From the NCBI GenBank assembly GCA_934448295.1, contig CAKSEY010000001.1:124001-188000 (forward strand): DNA of 64,000 nucleotides, in the 5' to 3' direction. Shown piece by piece: positions 24,646 to 33,672 of this stretch; the stretch's first letter is position 1; the number at the start of each line of letters is the position of its first letter. This DNA comes from an uncultured Oscillospiraceae bacterium (GTDB lineage: Bacteria > Bacillota > Clostridia > Oscillospirales > Ruminococcaceae). Under the pieces are notes generated by a model. That model was given only the letters and a program-made list of their open reading frames with translations, was not told the DNA's origin and did not search any database. The translations under genes and the position numbers were made by a program.

Positions 24646-25716
24646 ATGAAGATCAGAAAGATTTTCGCTGCACTGGCAGCCGCTGCAATGGCAGTTACCG
24701 CTACCGCTTGTGCAAGCACGACACCTTCCAGCACAACAGATTCTTCCACAGTAACCGATTCCTCCGCTGCTGAGAGCAACACCGCCGCTACCGCAGACGC
24801 AGGCGACAGCACACCCGCTGACGCTGATTCCGACAAGGTATACAACATCGGTATCTGCCAGCTCGTTCAGCACGAGGCGCTCGACGCTGCAACAAAGGGC
24901 TTCAAGGACGTACTTACAGAGAAGCTCGGCGCTGATCATGTAAAGTTTGACGAGCAGAACGCTAACGGCGAGTCCACCAACTGCACGACTATCTGCACCG
25001 GCTTCGCCGCTTCCGGCGTTGACCTTATCCTCGCAAACGCTACCGGCGCGCTTCAGGCTGCAAGCGCTGCAACTGCCACTATCCCGATCCTCGGCACATC
25101 TGTAACAGACTACGCTACCGCCCTTTCCATCGACGACTGGACAGGCGCCACCGGCACCAATATCTCCGGCACCTCCGACCTCGCTCCTATCGACGAGCAG
25201 GCTAAGATGCTCCTCGAGATGTTCCCCGAAGTTAAGCAGGTAGGTATCCTCTACTGCTCCGCTGAGGCCAACTCCAAGTATCAGGCTACACTGTTCGGCA
25301 ACGCCCTGACGGAAGCAGGCGTTGCATTCAAGGAGTACAGCGCTGCCGACACCAACGAGATAAGCACCGTATGCACCACCGCTATCAGCGAGTGCGACGT
25401 TCTCTATATCCCGACCGATAACACCATGGCTTCCTCCACGGAGACCATCAAGAACATCGTTGTTCCCGCTGGTATCCCTGTAATTGCCGGCGAAGAGGGC
25501 ATCTGCAAGGGCTGCGGCGTTGCTACGCTGTCCATCAGCTACGAGGACCTCGGCAGAACTACCGGCGAGATGGCTTACGAGATACTCACCCAGGGCGCTG
25601 ACATTTCCACAATGGACGTTCGCTTCGCTCCCAACGTTACCAAGAAGTACAACGCAGCTATCTGCGAGGAGCTCGGCGTAACTCCTCCCGAGGGCTACGA
25701 GGCTATCGCTGAGTAA
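24646..25716 (+). CDS. ABC transporter substrate-binding lipoprotein (TrpX-like)
   Basis: 356 aa. The signal peptide ends in a lipobox-like TATAC, so Cys22 would be lipidated. A Ser/Thr/Ala-rich linker (about 23-62) leads to a periplasmic-binding fold of the ABC_sub_bind family (YNIGICQLVQHEALDAATKG, NGESTNCTTICTGF, GEEGICKGCGVATLS). Relatives include TrpX, predicted to bind tryptophan or a related ligand. The substrate here is not known. AAGGAG lies about 8 nt before ATG 24646. It is the first gene of a three-gene operon. Confidence 0.9.
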   Translation: MKIRKIFAALAAAAMAVTATACASTTPSSTTDSSTVTDSSAAESNTAATADAGDSTPADADSDKVYNIGICQLVQHEALDAATKGFKDVLTEKLGADHVKFDEQNANGESTNCTTICTGFAASGVDLILANATGALQAASAATATIPILGTSVTDYATALSIDDWTGATGTNISGTSDLAPIDEQAKMLLEMFPEVKQVGILYCSAEANSKYQATLFGNALTEAGVAFKEYSAADTNEISTVCTTAISECDVLYIPTDNTMASSTETIKNIVVPAGIPVIAGEEGICKGCGVATLSISYEDLGRTTGEMAYEILTQGADISTMDVRFAPNVTKKYNAAICEELGVTPPEGYEAIAE

Positions 25717-25840
25717 TTTCTCAACACACTAAAACAGCACAACGGGGCGCGGGCTATGTCCGTTCCCCGCTTCTGCATAAATTAAGGCAATATTTCCCAC
25801 AGAAAAAATAACCTAACATTAATGTATTCGGAGAGAAAAA

Positions 25841-26875
25841 ATGGACTTATTCGTACAAAAGCTATCCACATTCGGAAACGCTCTTCCCGGTGATATCACA
25901 CAGGGGCTTATATGGGGCATAATGGCGATCGGCGTGTTCATTACATACAAGATACTGGACTTCGCCGACCTGACCGTTGACGGAACGCTGGGACTCGGCG
26001 GCGTTACCGCTGTCGTGCTGATATCGAACGGTGTGCCCGTTCCCGTGGCAATGCTTATCGCATTCCTTGCGGGCTGCATGGCGGGGCTATGCACGGCGCT
26101 GCTGAACACAATGCTCGGTATCCCGGGTATCCTGGCAGGTATCCTGACGCAGCTCGCGCTGTACTCCGTATATCTGGACATCAACGGCAAGGCTAATGCC
26201 CCGGTAAGCGTGGATAAGTTCCCGCTGGTCATCTCTTCGAGATACGTCACCGCCGGAAACGAGGTCGGAGACATTATCCGCACGGTGGGCACGGCGCTGA
26301 TTTTCGTCGTTGTAATTATCGCGGCTCTCTACTGGTTCTTCGGCACTGAATACGGCATGGCGATACGCGCGAACGGCTGCAACTCCGCAATGTCCAAGGC
26401 GGAGGGCATAAACACCAAGCGTACCACTATAATCGCGCTGGTGCTCTCCAACGGCATGGTAGGTCTGGCGGGAGCGCTGCTGGCACAGTACCAGGGCTTC
26501 GCTGACGTAAACATGGGCAGAGGCGCGATCGTTATCGGTCTTGCGGCTGTGATTATCGGCATGGTGCTCGGCGAGGTCATTCTGCGCAAGCACTTCAACT
26601 TCATCGGCAGGCTTTCCTTTACGGCTCTCGGCGCCATCGTCTACTTCGTGGTTCTGAGGATCGTAATGCTCATCGGTCTTTCCACCGACAACACCAAGAT
26701 GTTCTCCGCGATCATCGTTGCGCTGTTCCTTGCGGTGCCTTACCTCCAGAAAACCTCAAAGACCTCCTTTGCAAAGGCGGGCAGGCGCTCGCTGGCGGCT
26801 ATATCGCAGGAATCTGAAAATCTGACCTCCGCGCTGAAAAACTCTGTAACAGCCGGAAACAAGGAGGGCAAGTGA
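25841..26875 (+). CDS. ABC transporter permease (TrpY-like)
   Basis: 344 aa, about eight to nine hydrophobic helices, in the branched-chain-amino-acid-type permease family. SNGMVGLAGALLAQYQGFADVNMGRG is the family's cytoplasmic loop region. It pairs with the lipoprotein before it and the ATPase after it. GGAGAG lies 5 nt before ATG 25841. The 124-nt gap from the lipoprotein contains a weak CGGGG/CCCCG hairpin, which may lower expression of the downstream genes relative to the abundant binding protein. Confidence 0.9.
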   Translation: MDLFVQKLSTFGNALPGDITQGLIWGIMAIGVFITYKILDFADLTVDGTLGLGGVTAVVLISNGVPVPVAMLIAFLAGCMAGLCTALLNTMLGIPGILAGILTQLALYSVYLDINGKANAPVSVDKFPLVISSRYVTAGNEVGDIIRTVGTALIFVVVIIAALYWFFGTEYGMAIRANGCNSAMSKAEGINTKRTTIIALVLSNGMVGLAGALLAQYQGFADVNMGRGAIVIGLAAVIIGMVLGEVILRKHFNFIGRLSFTALGAIVYFVVLRIVMLIGLSTDNTKMFSAIIVALFLAVPYLQKTSKTSFAKAGRRSLAAISQESENLTSALKNSVTAGNKEGK

Positions 26876-26876
26876 T

Positions 26877-27677
26877 ATGCTGGAGCTTATAAACATCAAA
26901 AAGGCATTCAACCCCGGAACCATCAACGAGAAAAAGGCGCTCAACGGCGTTTCCCTGAAGCTTGAAGAGGGCGACTTCGTTACGATAATCGGCGGCAACG
27001 GCGCGGGAAAATCCACCACGCTGAACGCTGTCGCAGGCGTGTGGCCGGTTGACGAGGGCGCGATAATCATTGACGGCAAGAACGTCACCGGATTGTCCGA
27101 GCACCAGCGCGCGAAGTACATCGGGCGCGTATTCCAGGACCCCATGACTGGCACCGCAGCCACCATGGAAATACAGGAGAACCTGGCGCTTGCGGCGCGC
27201 CGCGGTCAGGGAAGAACCCTCCGCTGGGGGATCACCCGGAAGGAGCGCGAGGAGTACCATGAGCTGCTAAAGACCCTCGACCTGGGGCTGGAGGACAGAA
27301 TGACCTCCAAGGTAGGACTGCTCTCCGGCGGCCAGCGTCAGGCGCTCACGTTGCTGATGGCTACGCTGAAGAAGCCGCAGATACTCCTGCTGGACGAGCA
27401 CACAGCGGCGCTCGACCCCAAGACTGCCGCAAAGGTGCTGAAGCTCTCCGATGAGATAATCGCCAAGGACCACCTTACAGCGATGATGGTAACGCACAAC
27501 ATGGCGAACGCTATCGAATACGGCAACCGCCTTATCATGATGAACGACGGCAGAGTTATCTACGACGTAAAGGGCGAGGAAAAGAAGAAGCTCACCGTAG
27601 ACGACCTGCTCCAGAAGTTCGAGGAAGCAAGCGGCTCCGCGCTGAACAACGACCGTATGCTGCTTTCCAAGGGCTGA
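26877..27677 (+). CDS. ABC transporter ATP-binding protein (TrpZ-like)
   Basis: 266 aa. The ATPase that powers the transporter. Walker A GGNGAGKST, Q-loop GRVFQDP, signature LSGGQRQA, Walker B ILLLDEHTAALDP and the switch VTHNM are all intact. It starts 1 nt after the permease stop. The operon ends in a strong hairpin. Confidence 0.94.
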   Translation: MLELINIKKAFNPGTINEKKALNGVSLKLEEGDFVTIIGGNGAGKSTTLNAVAGVWPVDEGAIIIDGKNVTGLSEHQRAKYIGRVFQDPMTGTAATMEIQENLALAARRGQGRTLRWGITRKEREEYHELLKTLDLGLEDRMTSKVGLLSGGQRQALTLLMATLKKPQILLLDEHTAALDPKTAAKVLKLSDEIIAKDHLTAMMVTHNMANAIEYGNRLIMMNDGRVIYDVKGEEKKKLTVDDLLQKFEEASGSALNNDRMLLSKG

Positions 27678-27700
27678 TAATCTTTCCGAATACAAATTAA

Positions 27701-27733
27701 CCCCCTCAGATATGCTCTGAGGGGGCTGTTATT
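27701..27733. terminator. Terminator between the ABC operon and the flotillin gene
   Basis: A 10-bp stem CCCCCTCAGA/TCTGAGGGGG with loop TATGC. It is followed on the plus strand by CTGTTATTAT and on the minus strand by TTAATTTG. It lies between convergent genes, so it probably works both ways. Confidence 0.75.
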
Positions 27734-27744
27734 ATGTCCTGGAT

Positions 27745-29319
27745 TTACTGGCTCACAAGATCCTCGGGGGATTTTTCGGGAGCTGCGGGAGCTTCTGCGG
27801 CTTTGGGAGCCTCGGAGTTTATTCCGGCTGCGACAGCCTTTCCGGTCACGAAGCTGCTGACCATTGTCTTGAGGTCAACTCCCAGTCCGTCAAGCAGCCC
27901 TGCGGAGGCCTGCGTTGTGGCTTCTGTGATGTCCTTGACCAGCTTCGCGGTATTTCCGTCGCCGTACATGGTGATTTTGTCCACGTTCTCCAGCGGCTTT
28001 GCGATAGCCTGAGCGACCTCCGGCATTTTCTCGAAGTACATCTGGAGCACAGCGGCTTCTTCCATCTTGCGCATAGCCTCTGCCTTCTTGTCGAGACCCT
28101 CTGCCTCTGCCAGAGCCTTTGCGCGGACTGCCTCCGCTTCGGCAACGCCCTTGGCGCGGATACCTTCCGCCTCCTGCTCGGCAGCATAGCGGGCAGCCTC
28201 AGCGCGTGCCTTTGCGGCTGCGGCTTCGTTCTGCGCCGTTACAAGGATGGCTGCGGCTTCGTTCTTCTTGATCTCCAGCTCCGCTTCTGCGTTCTGGATA
28301 TCCTCGTACTTCTTAGCCTCGGCGCTTCTCTGCACGGAGTACAGCTCTGCGTCCGCCTTCTGCTGTGCCGCGTATTTCTGCGCTTCTGCGGTTTTCTTTA
28401 CCTCTGCTTCGAGGGCGCGCTCCTTTATTTCGGCTTCCTTCGCCTTTATCTCGACTTCCTTTTCCTGCTTTGCGAGGTTCGCGTTCGCGGAGGTTATCTC
28501 GATGGTCTTGCGCTGTTCCTCTTCCTGAATGGTATATGCCGCGTCGGCTTCCGCGCGCTTGATGTCAGCGGCGCGCTTCAGCTCCGCCTGCTTGATGGCG
28601 AGCTCGTTCTCACGCTCTGCGATAGCGGTCTCGGAATCGACCCGGGCGTCGTTCGCCTTGCGGTTGGCCTCCGCCTGGGCTATCTTGATGTCGCGCTCCG
28701 CCTCAGCCTTGGAGATAGCGGCTTTCTTCTTTATCTGCATGGTGTTGTCGATACCCATGTCGTTGATGATGCCGTTGTCGTCAACGAAGTTCTGCACGTT
28801 GAACGAAACTATCTCCAGACCCATCGCCTGGAGGTCGGGGTCGGCGTTCTGCTTTACCTTGTCCGCAAACGCCTGGCGGTTGGAGACCATCTCCTCAAGG
28901 CGCATCTGACCTACTATCTCACGCATATTGCCCTCGAGTACCTCCCGGGCTACCTTGGTGATGTAGTCAACGTTCTTGTTGAGGAAGTTCTGCTGTGCGC
29001 GCTCGATTATCTCCGGCTTGGGGGAGATCTTTACGTTTACGTTGGCGTCCACCATGATGTTGATGTAGTCCGCGGTGGGAACAGCCTGGGCGGTCTTTAC
29101 GTCAACGGACATCAGGGCAAGCTCCAGAATATCGCAGCGCTCAAAGAACGGCAGCTTTACCGTAGCCTTACCGATGACCACCTTGGCGCGGCGGCGCAGA
29201 CCGCTGATTATGTACGCCTTATCCGGCGGAGCCTTGCGGTATCCTGCGGTGAACATTATTACCACAACGATAACTATGATCACTATGGGGACTATCATTC
29301 CGGGTTCAAAATCAGGCAT
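27745..29319 (-). CDS. Flotillin-like SPFH-domain protein
   Basis: 524 aa. A membrane scaffold protein that organises lipid microdomains. One N-terminal transmembrane helix (about 7-26) precedes the SPFH/Band 7 domain (about 30-210). A long Ala/Glu-rich coiled coil (about 215-430) and a conserved C-terminus (YFEKMPEVAQAIAKPLENVDKITMYG) follow, as in B. subtilis FloT. No NfeD partner gene is next to it. A small Hpt gene lies 11 nt upstream, probably in the same operon. Confidence 0.92.
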   Translation of the reverse strand: MPDFEPGMIVPIVIIVIVVVIMFTAGYRKAPPDKAYIISGLRRRAKVVIGKATVKLPFFERCDILELALMSVDVKTAQAVPTADYINIMVDANVNVKISPKPEIIERAQQNFLNKNVDYITKVAREVLEGNMREIVGQMRLEEMVSNRQAFADKVKQNADPDLQAMGLEIVSFNVQNFVDDNGIINDMGIDNTMQIKKKAAISKAEAERDIKIAQAEANRKANDARVDSETAIAERENELAIKQAELKRAADIKRAEADAAYTIQEEEQRKTIEITSANANLAKQEKEVEIKAKEAEIKERALEAEVKKTAEAQKYAAQQKADAELYSVQRSAEAKKYEDIQNAEAELEIKKNEAAAILVTAQNEAAAAKARAEAARYAAEQEAEGIRAKGVAEAEAVRAKALAEAEGLDKKAEAMRKMEEAAVLQMYFEKMPEVAQAIAKPLENVDKITMYGDGNTAKLVKDITEATTQASAGLLDGLGVDLKTMVSSFVTGKAVAAGINSEAPKAAEAPAAPEKSPEDLVSQ

Positions 29320-29330
29320 AAAATACTCCT

Positions 29331-29708
29331 TTACTTGTCTGACTGTTTATATCTTTTTGCAATATCCTGAGCGTGATAGTATGCGTCCTGAAGCTGGCGG
29401 AAATCCTCGGCGCAGTGGCTGGTGTCGCCTGCGCGGATCTCGTCCACGATCTTCTTCGCCGGGAGGAATACCCCGTTCAGCCCGATGTTCCCCGCAAGCC
29501 CCTTGAGAGAATGTGCGGTGAACAGCATATTCTGATAATCCTCGTTCTCGGCGGCTGCCGTGAGCTCCAGCATAACGCCGTCCGCTGATTCAAAGAACTT
29601 GTAGAAATATTTCATGAACATATCTTCTCTGTCCATGAAGTGCTCTATCATTTCCTGGACGTTTAATCCCACAGTGAGCATTTCGCCGCAGAATTCTTTT
29701 GATACCAT
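29331..29708 (-). CDS. Histidine phosphotransfer (Hpt) domain protein
   Basis: 125 aa, essentially one four-helix Hpt domain. The phosphorylated histidine is in TAHSLKGLAGNIGL (about residue 66). It would relay phosphate between response regulators in a phosphorelay. No histidine kinase or response regulator gene is in the window, so its partners are elsewhere. ATG 29708 is chosen because GAGGTG lies 6 nt upstream. GTG 29717 would overlap that site. Confidence 0.85.
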   Translation of the reverse strand: MVSKEFCGEMLTVGLNVQEMIEHFMDREDMFMKYFYKFFESADGVMLELTAAAENEDYQNMLFTAHSLKGLAGNIGLNGVFLPAKKIVDEIRAGDTSHCAEDFRQLQDAYYHAQDIAKRYKQSDK

Positions 29709-29792
29709 ACATATCACCTCTTATGTATATTGTACCATTTCCGATTATATTCGTCAAGAATTATGATTTTTTTTGTAGGAATAGACAAAAAT

Positions 29793-29816
29793 GCCGCCCG
29801 ATTTTTTTCAGGCGGC
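29793..29816. terminator. Hairpin in the divergent Hpt/thiT region
   Basis: GCCGCC and GGCGGC (6 bp) around a 12-nt loop, with T-rich tracts on both strands. It lies upstream of both neighbouring genes, so it is either an insulating terminator or a leftover. Its role is unclear. Confidence 0.4.
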
Positions 29817-29834
29817 GTTTCGTTTTTTCTGGTA

Positions 29835-29863
29835 TTGAAAAAAATTCCGTTTTATGCTATAAT
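29835..29863 (+). promoter_or_regulatory. SigA-type promoter of thiT
   Basis: TTGAAA (29835-29840), 17 nt, TATAAT (29858-29863). The leader is only about 20 nt, too short for a TPP riboswitch, and no TPP motif is present. Confidence 0.75.
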
Positions 29864-29888
29864 CAAATAAAGAAAGGCGGTAATAAAA

Positions 29889-30476
29889 ATGTCCGAAAAG
29901 AAAAAGGTAAACGTAAAGAAGCTCACCATGAGCGCAGTGCTGATAGCGCTTTCAGCCGCTCTCAGCATGGTAAAGGTGTTTGAAATGCCCCTGGGCGGCT
30001 CGGTAACGCTGCTGAGTATGCTCCCGGTGTGTATGCTGGCGATAATGTACGGCTGCAAGTGGGGGCTTTTCTGCTCGTTCGTGTATTCGCTGACCCAGCT
30101 TGCTATGGGAATAGGCAGCGTGCTTAGCTGGGGGCTGACTCCGCAGGCGCTGGTCGGCAGCATAGTTTTCGACTATCTCGCGGCTTTCACAGTGCTGGGT
30201 CTGGCGGGAATGTTCCGCAGGCACGGAGTTCCCGGCTACATAGGCGGAATTTCTCTTGCGCTTCTGCTGAGGGCTGTCAGCCACGTTATCAGCGGGGTTA
30301 TTTTCTTCGCAAGCTGGGCGCCCGAGGGCTGGAACCCGTTTGTTTACTCCCTTGCCTACAACGGCGCGTACATGGTGCCTGAGATAGTGTTCACCTTTGC
30401 CGGAGCGATCCTCCTGCTCAAAGAGCCGCACACCGCAAAGCTGTTCCGGGTGGAGCTGCCGGCAAAAGCTGCGTAA
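29889..30476 (+). CDS. thiT: ECF thiamine transporter S component ThiT
   Basis: 195 aa, six hydrophobic helices. The substrate-binding subunit of an energy-coupling-factor transporter. The PLGGSVTLLSMLP motif after the first helix and the DYLAAFTVLGLAG segment fit ThiT best among S components. The shared ECF ATPase/EcfT genes are not in this window. AAGGCGG lies about 9 nt upstream. It is convergent with the MATE gene, with 1 nt between stops. Another vitamin as substrate cannot be ruled out. Confidence 0.82.
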   Translation: MSEKKKVNVKKLTMSAVLIALSAALSMVKVFEMPLGGSVTLLSMLPVCMLAIMYGCKWGLFCSFVYSLTQLAMGIGSVLSWGLTPQALVGSIVFDYLAAFTVLGLAGMFRRHGVPGYIGGISLALLLRAVSHVISGVIFFASWAPEGWNPFVYSLAYNGAYMVPEIVFTFAGAILLLKEPHTAKLFRVELPAKAA

Positions 30477-30477
30477 A

Positions 30478-31863
30478 TCAGCCCGCCAGCGGGTCTATGC
30501 GCTTTCTGGCTATCCCGCGCATGAATATCAGGGCGATGACCGCCGAGATACCCTCCGCGATAAGGAACGTGAGCCACACCAGCCACATCTTGTCCATTCC
30601 GGAGCGTATCACGGCCTCAGAGAACCCCCACGCCACCGGCAGCACGAACAGGAACTGCCTGCACACGGAAATGACCAGCGACTGCGCACCGGATTCCAGC
30701 GCCTGAAATATTCCCTGAAACGCAACGTTAGCCCCGGCAAAAATAAAGCTGAGGGAGATTATACGCATTGCGCCGACGCAGAGCTGCTCCGTTTCCCCGG
30801 AAAGCCCGAACAGCGCGGCGAAGGGCTCCGCGAAAACCTCCAGCAGAACAAGCCCGGCGGCCATTATTATCAGCGTATACATCATGCCGTATTTTATGCT
30901 CTGCTTGACCCGGGAGCGGCTCCCCATGCCGTAATTGAAGGAAACTATGGGAGTTATAGCGTCGCGCAGACCAAACGCCGCGAACAGTATGAACTGCTGT
31001 ATTTTATAGTACAGCCCGTATGCTGTGACGGCGTTTTCGCTTATCCGCACGAGTATCAGGTTCAGCCCGTAGGTCATTACGGACATAAGCGCCTGGGCGA
31101 TTATCGCGGGCAGACCGATGGAGTATATCTTCCCGATAACCGAGCCGGAGGGCCTCAGATACCGCGCACCGCTGTCTATCTCCTTTATCAGCCGGAAGTG
31201 GAATATCATAGCCAGCACGCAGGAAACCACCTGACCTATTACGGTGGCGAGGGCGGCTCCCACAACGCCCATTTCCGGCAGCCCGAGAAGCCCGTATATC
31301 ATGAGCGGGTCGAGGATGATGTTGGTCACGGCGCCGGCTATCTGGGCTATCGTGGAATAAAGCGAGCGCCCGGAGGCCTGTAAGGTTTTCTCGAACACCG
31401 AGAAGAATATTATCCCGAACGACAGCGTGCAGCATATCCTGATGTACTCGCACGCCATCTGCGTTATTTCAGGATTACTGCTCTGGGAGGAAACGTATGC
31501 GTCCGTGCCGAATATGCCGAACAGCAGGAACACCACGAATATCACACCGGCGAGGAACATTGCGTTTCCCGCCGCTTTGCTTGCAAGCTCCCGGTTTCCC
31601 TGACCGAGGCTGCGGGACATCAGCGCGTTCATTCCAACGCCGGTGCCTATCGCCACAGCCACCATGAGCATCTGCACCGGGAATGCGAGGGTCAGCGCGT
31701 TGAGCGCCTGCTCGCCGTTTTCCGCCATATTTGCAACGAAAGCGCTGTCCACGATGTTGTACACCGCCTGGAGCATCATGGAAATTATCATCGGTATTCC
31801 CATGCCGAGCATGAGCCGGTTCACCGGAGCGCTCGCCATTCTGTTCTTTTCTGCCTGTTCCAT
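30478..31863 (-). CDS. MATE-family efflux transporter
   Basis: 461 aa, twelve predicted membrane helices in two halves, typical of Na+- or H+-coupled drug/cation antiporters. Family signatures include the opening PVNRLMLGMGIPMIISMMLQAVYNIVD and ALNALTLAFPVQMLM. The start is ATG 31863 with AAAGGAG 8 nt upstream. The substrate is unknown. The leader (31864-31930) contains inverted repeats ending in a run of seven T on the minus strand, which may act as an attenuator. Confidence 0.92.
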   Translation of the reverse strand: MEQAEKNRMASAPVNRLMLGMGIPMIISMMLQAVYNIVDSAFVANMAENGEQALNALTLAFPVQMLMVAVAIGTGVGMNALMSRSLGQGNRELASKAAGNAMFLAGVIFVVFLLFGIFGTDAYVSSQSSNPEITQMACEYIRICCTLSFGIIFFSVFEKTLQASGRSLYSTIAQIAGAVTNIILDPLMIYGLLGLPEMGVVGAALATVIGQVVSCVLAMIFHFRLIKEIDSGARYLRPSGSVIGKIYSIGLPAIIAQALMSVMTYGLNLILVRISENAVTAYGLYYKIQQFILFAAFGLRDAITPIVSFNYGMGSRSRVKQSIKYGMMYTLIIMAAGLVLLEVFAEPFAALFGLSGETEQLCVGAMRIISLSFIFAGANVAFQGIFQALESGAQSLVISVCRQFLFVLPVAWGFSEAVIRSGMDKMWLVWLTFLIAEGISAVIALIFMRGIARKRIDPLAG

Positions 31864-32000
31864 TGTGATTTCTCCTTTCAGACAAAAAAATGCGGCAGCC
31901 GCCACCAAATCTGGATTTACGCAACTGCCACACGATTCAATATTCTATTTACGATAAATATTCTATCAGAAATTTTCCGGAAAGTCAAAGGCTATCCTGC

Positions 32001-32023
32001 ACAAAAATCCCCGATTTTTCGGG
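32001..32023 (-). terminator. Terminator after the kinase gene
   Basis: Minus-strand CCCGA/TCGGG short stem followed by GATTTTTG, directly after the kinase stop codon. Short stem, so moderate support. Confidence 0.5.
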
Positions 32024-33301
32024 TCAGATTTCTCCGTTCATCTCGCCGGAAGCGCCGCCTATGACGACCTTTGTTCCGTTGAACACAGGCACCGCCGAGC
32101 CGGGAGCCGTCTCCTTCTCCTGACCGTTCGGGAGAGTGCACTGCCACGGGCTTTCCGACAGGTTTTTCAGCCCGAACAGCCCGGGGTTCAGCCTGTTGCG
32201 GACTACCTCGCCGATGAGCTCAGCGTTCTCGTCAAACAGCTTCGCGCCGTCAAACAGGAGTATCCGCTGCCTGCCGAGGTGGAGCGCCAGCGGCGGCTGA
32301 TAGTGATTGCCGCAGGGGCAGTCTACTTTTCCGTCAGGGTCGCGCTCGCAGCCGGAGATAAATCCCTGCATTCCGCAGGTGCAGGCGGTGATGTCGCCGC
32401 GCATACGCACCAGCAGGTCGAGCCACTGCTTTTCTATCAGGCGCTTTTCCGGCTGGAAAAGTCCCGCCGTAAAGGACTGCGTGAAAGCCTCGCGGATATA
32501 ATCCGGCATTATCCGCCAGAATTTGATGATGTTGTTGTGGACTCCGCGCACCGGGCGGTTGGAATCGTCCTCCGGGTCGTACACGAATTTCGGCTCAAAG
32601 CCGTAGTGCCTGCGCTCCGCTTCTTCGGTCAGGCAGACGCTTTTCAGCACCCGGCTGCCCTCCAGGGGGTCGCCGCGCAGCAGCAGCCGGAACAGCACCA
32701 CCGCAAGGGAATAGCGGTCGGTCAGCTTGTCCGGGGCCTTTTCCCCGCGGACTATCTCCGGCGCCATATAGCCGGGTTTTCCGGCTATCCCGAGGTGCTC
32801 GCCGTAGGGCGCGATGTTGTCGCAGTCGCATATCAGCACGTTCCCGTCAGACGGACGAATGAAGAATCCGCCGTCGTTCAGATCCTGATAGCTCCTGCCG
32901 GAATTGTGCAGCTCCCTGAAAGCGGAGGTTATCCGTATCGCCGCGTTCACCACGGAATACAGCCCGGAAAGCTTTACCCGGGCGTTGAGCACGTCCGAAA
33001 ACGGCGCGTATTCCGGCGGTATCAGCTCCATCAGGAAGCCGAATCCGTCCGCCGCGTCCGCCGTCATCATCAGCGGCATTATGAAAGCGGGGCTGGAGCT
33101 TCCCTCCCCGCACAGCCGCTGGAGGTTCTCCCGGAAAAGCTCCGGATTTTTCAGCTTGTTGGCGAAGTACATTTTCAGCGCATAGTCGCGCCCCCGGTAG
33201 GAGGCACGGTATACTGCGCCCTGACCGCCCTGACCGAGAGCCTGCGTGACCTCTGCCTCGCCGCCGAGCTCCATTGGTATCTTATCGCCGACCTTCAGCA
33301 T
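32024..33301 (-). CDS. Atypical protein kinase with a C-terminal zinc-ribbon/FHA-like tail
   Basis: 425 aa. Kinase fold at about 15-300. Gly loop GQGGQGAVY (23-31), Lys43 in YALKMYF, and GKPGYMAPEI at about 174-183 are intact. The catalytic loop is SYQDLNDGG instead of HRDLKPEN: Asp140 is kept, but the usual Lys and Asn are replaced. The metal-binding motif is CDCDN with Asp159. This variant is typical of bacterial kinases near TerY-type proteins. The C-terminus has four cysteines (CTCGMQG ... CPCGN) and a beta-rich end. It overlaps the TerY-C gene by 1 nt. Activity is likely but unproven. Confidence 0.85.
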   Translation of the reverse strand: MLKVGDKIPMELGGEAEVTQALGQGGQGAVYRASYRGRDYALKMYFANKLKNPELFRENLQRLCGEGSSSPAFIMPLMMTADAADGFGFLMELIPPEYAPFSDVLNARVKLSGLYSVVNAAIRITSAFRELHNSGRSYQDLNDGGFFIRPSDGNVLICDCDNIAPYGEHLGIAGKPGYMAPEIVRGEKAPDKLTDRYSLAVVLFRLLLRGDPLEGSRVLKSVCLTEEAERRHYGFEPKFVYDPEDDSNRPVRGVHNNIIKFWRIMPDYIREAFTQSFTAGLFQPEKRLIEKQWLDLLVRMRGDITACTCGMQGFISGCERDPDGKVDCPCGNHYQPPLALHLGRQRILLFDGAKLFDENAELIGEVVRNRLNPGLFGLKNLSESPWQCTLPNGQEKETAPGSAVPVFNGTKVVIGGASGEMNGEI

Positions 33302-33651
33302 CAGAAGCCGCCTCCGGTGATGGAATCGAACTTGTCCTCTGCGGCGGTCTCAGCCTGGTTTCCGCACCACTCGCATACCGTCTCGGATTCGCCGTTCCAA
33401 CAGGTGGTCTTGCCGCACTCCGCGCACTGGAAGAAGCCCTTTGCGCCGCAGTACGGGCAGGAGGGGTACTCCGTGGTGATGTAGATGTTTCCGCTTATCT
33501 CGGTGTCGCCGAATTTCTCGCGCTCGGCGGTGCGTTCGTTTACCTTGAACGCCCATGTGGCGTACCAGCCGCCGTCCTCGCGCTGCTCCGTGCGAATTCC
33601 GAAAAGGGCGTGGTCGTTCTTGCATTTTGTGAGAATTACTGCTGCTTTCAT
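33301..33651 (-). CDS. TerY-C metal-binding domain protein
   Basis: 116 aa. A small cysteine-rich protein with CPYCGAKG, CAECGKTTC and CEWCG knuckles preceded by a beta-rich region (GGWYATWAFKVNE). This matches the metal-binding domain that in other bacteria is fused to the C-terminus of TerY (vWA) proteins of tellurite-resistance-like systems. Here it is a stand-alone gene, coupled to the kinase by TGATG. No vWA or PP2C partner is nearby. Confidence 0.8.
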   Translation of the reverse strand: MKAAVILTKCKNDHALFGIRTEQREDGGWYATWAFKVNERTAEREKFGDTEISGNIYITTEYPSCPYCGAKGFFQCAECGKTTCWNGESETVCEWCGNQAETAAEDKFDSITGGGF

Positions 33652-33672
33652 GTTATCCTCCAGATCATAGCG

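Noticed and set aside
29793..29816. Terminator of a plus-strand gene
   Set aside because: No plus-strand gene ends near here; kept only as an unexplained hairpin.
29718..29888. TPP riboswitch ahead of thiT
   Set aside because: The leader after the promoter is about 25 nt and has no CTGAGA-type motif.
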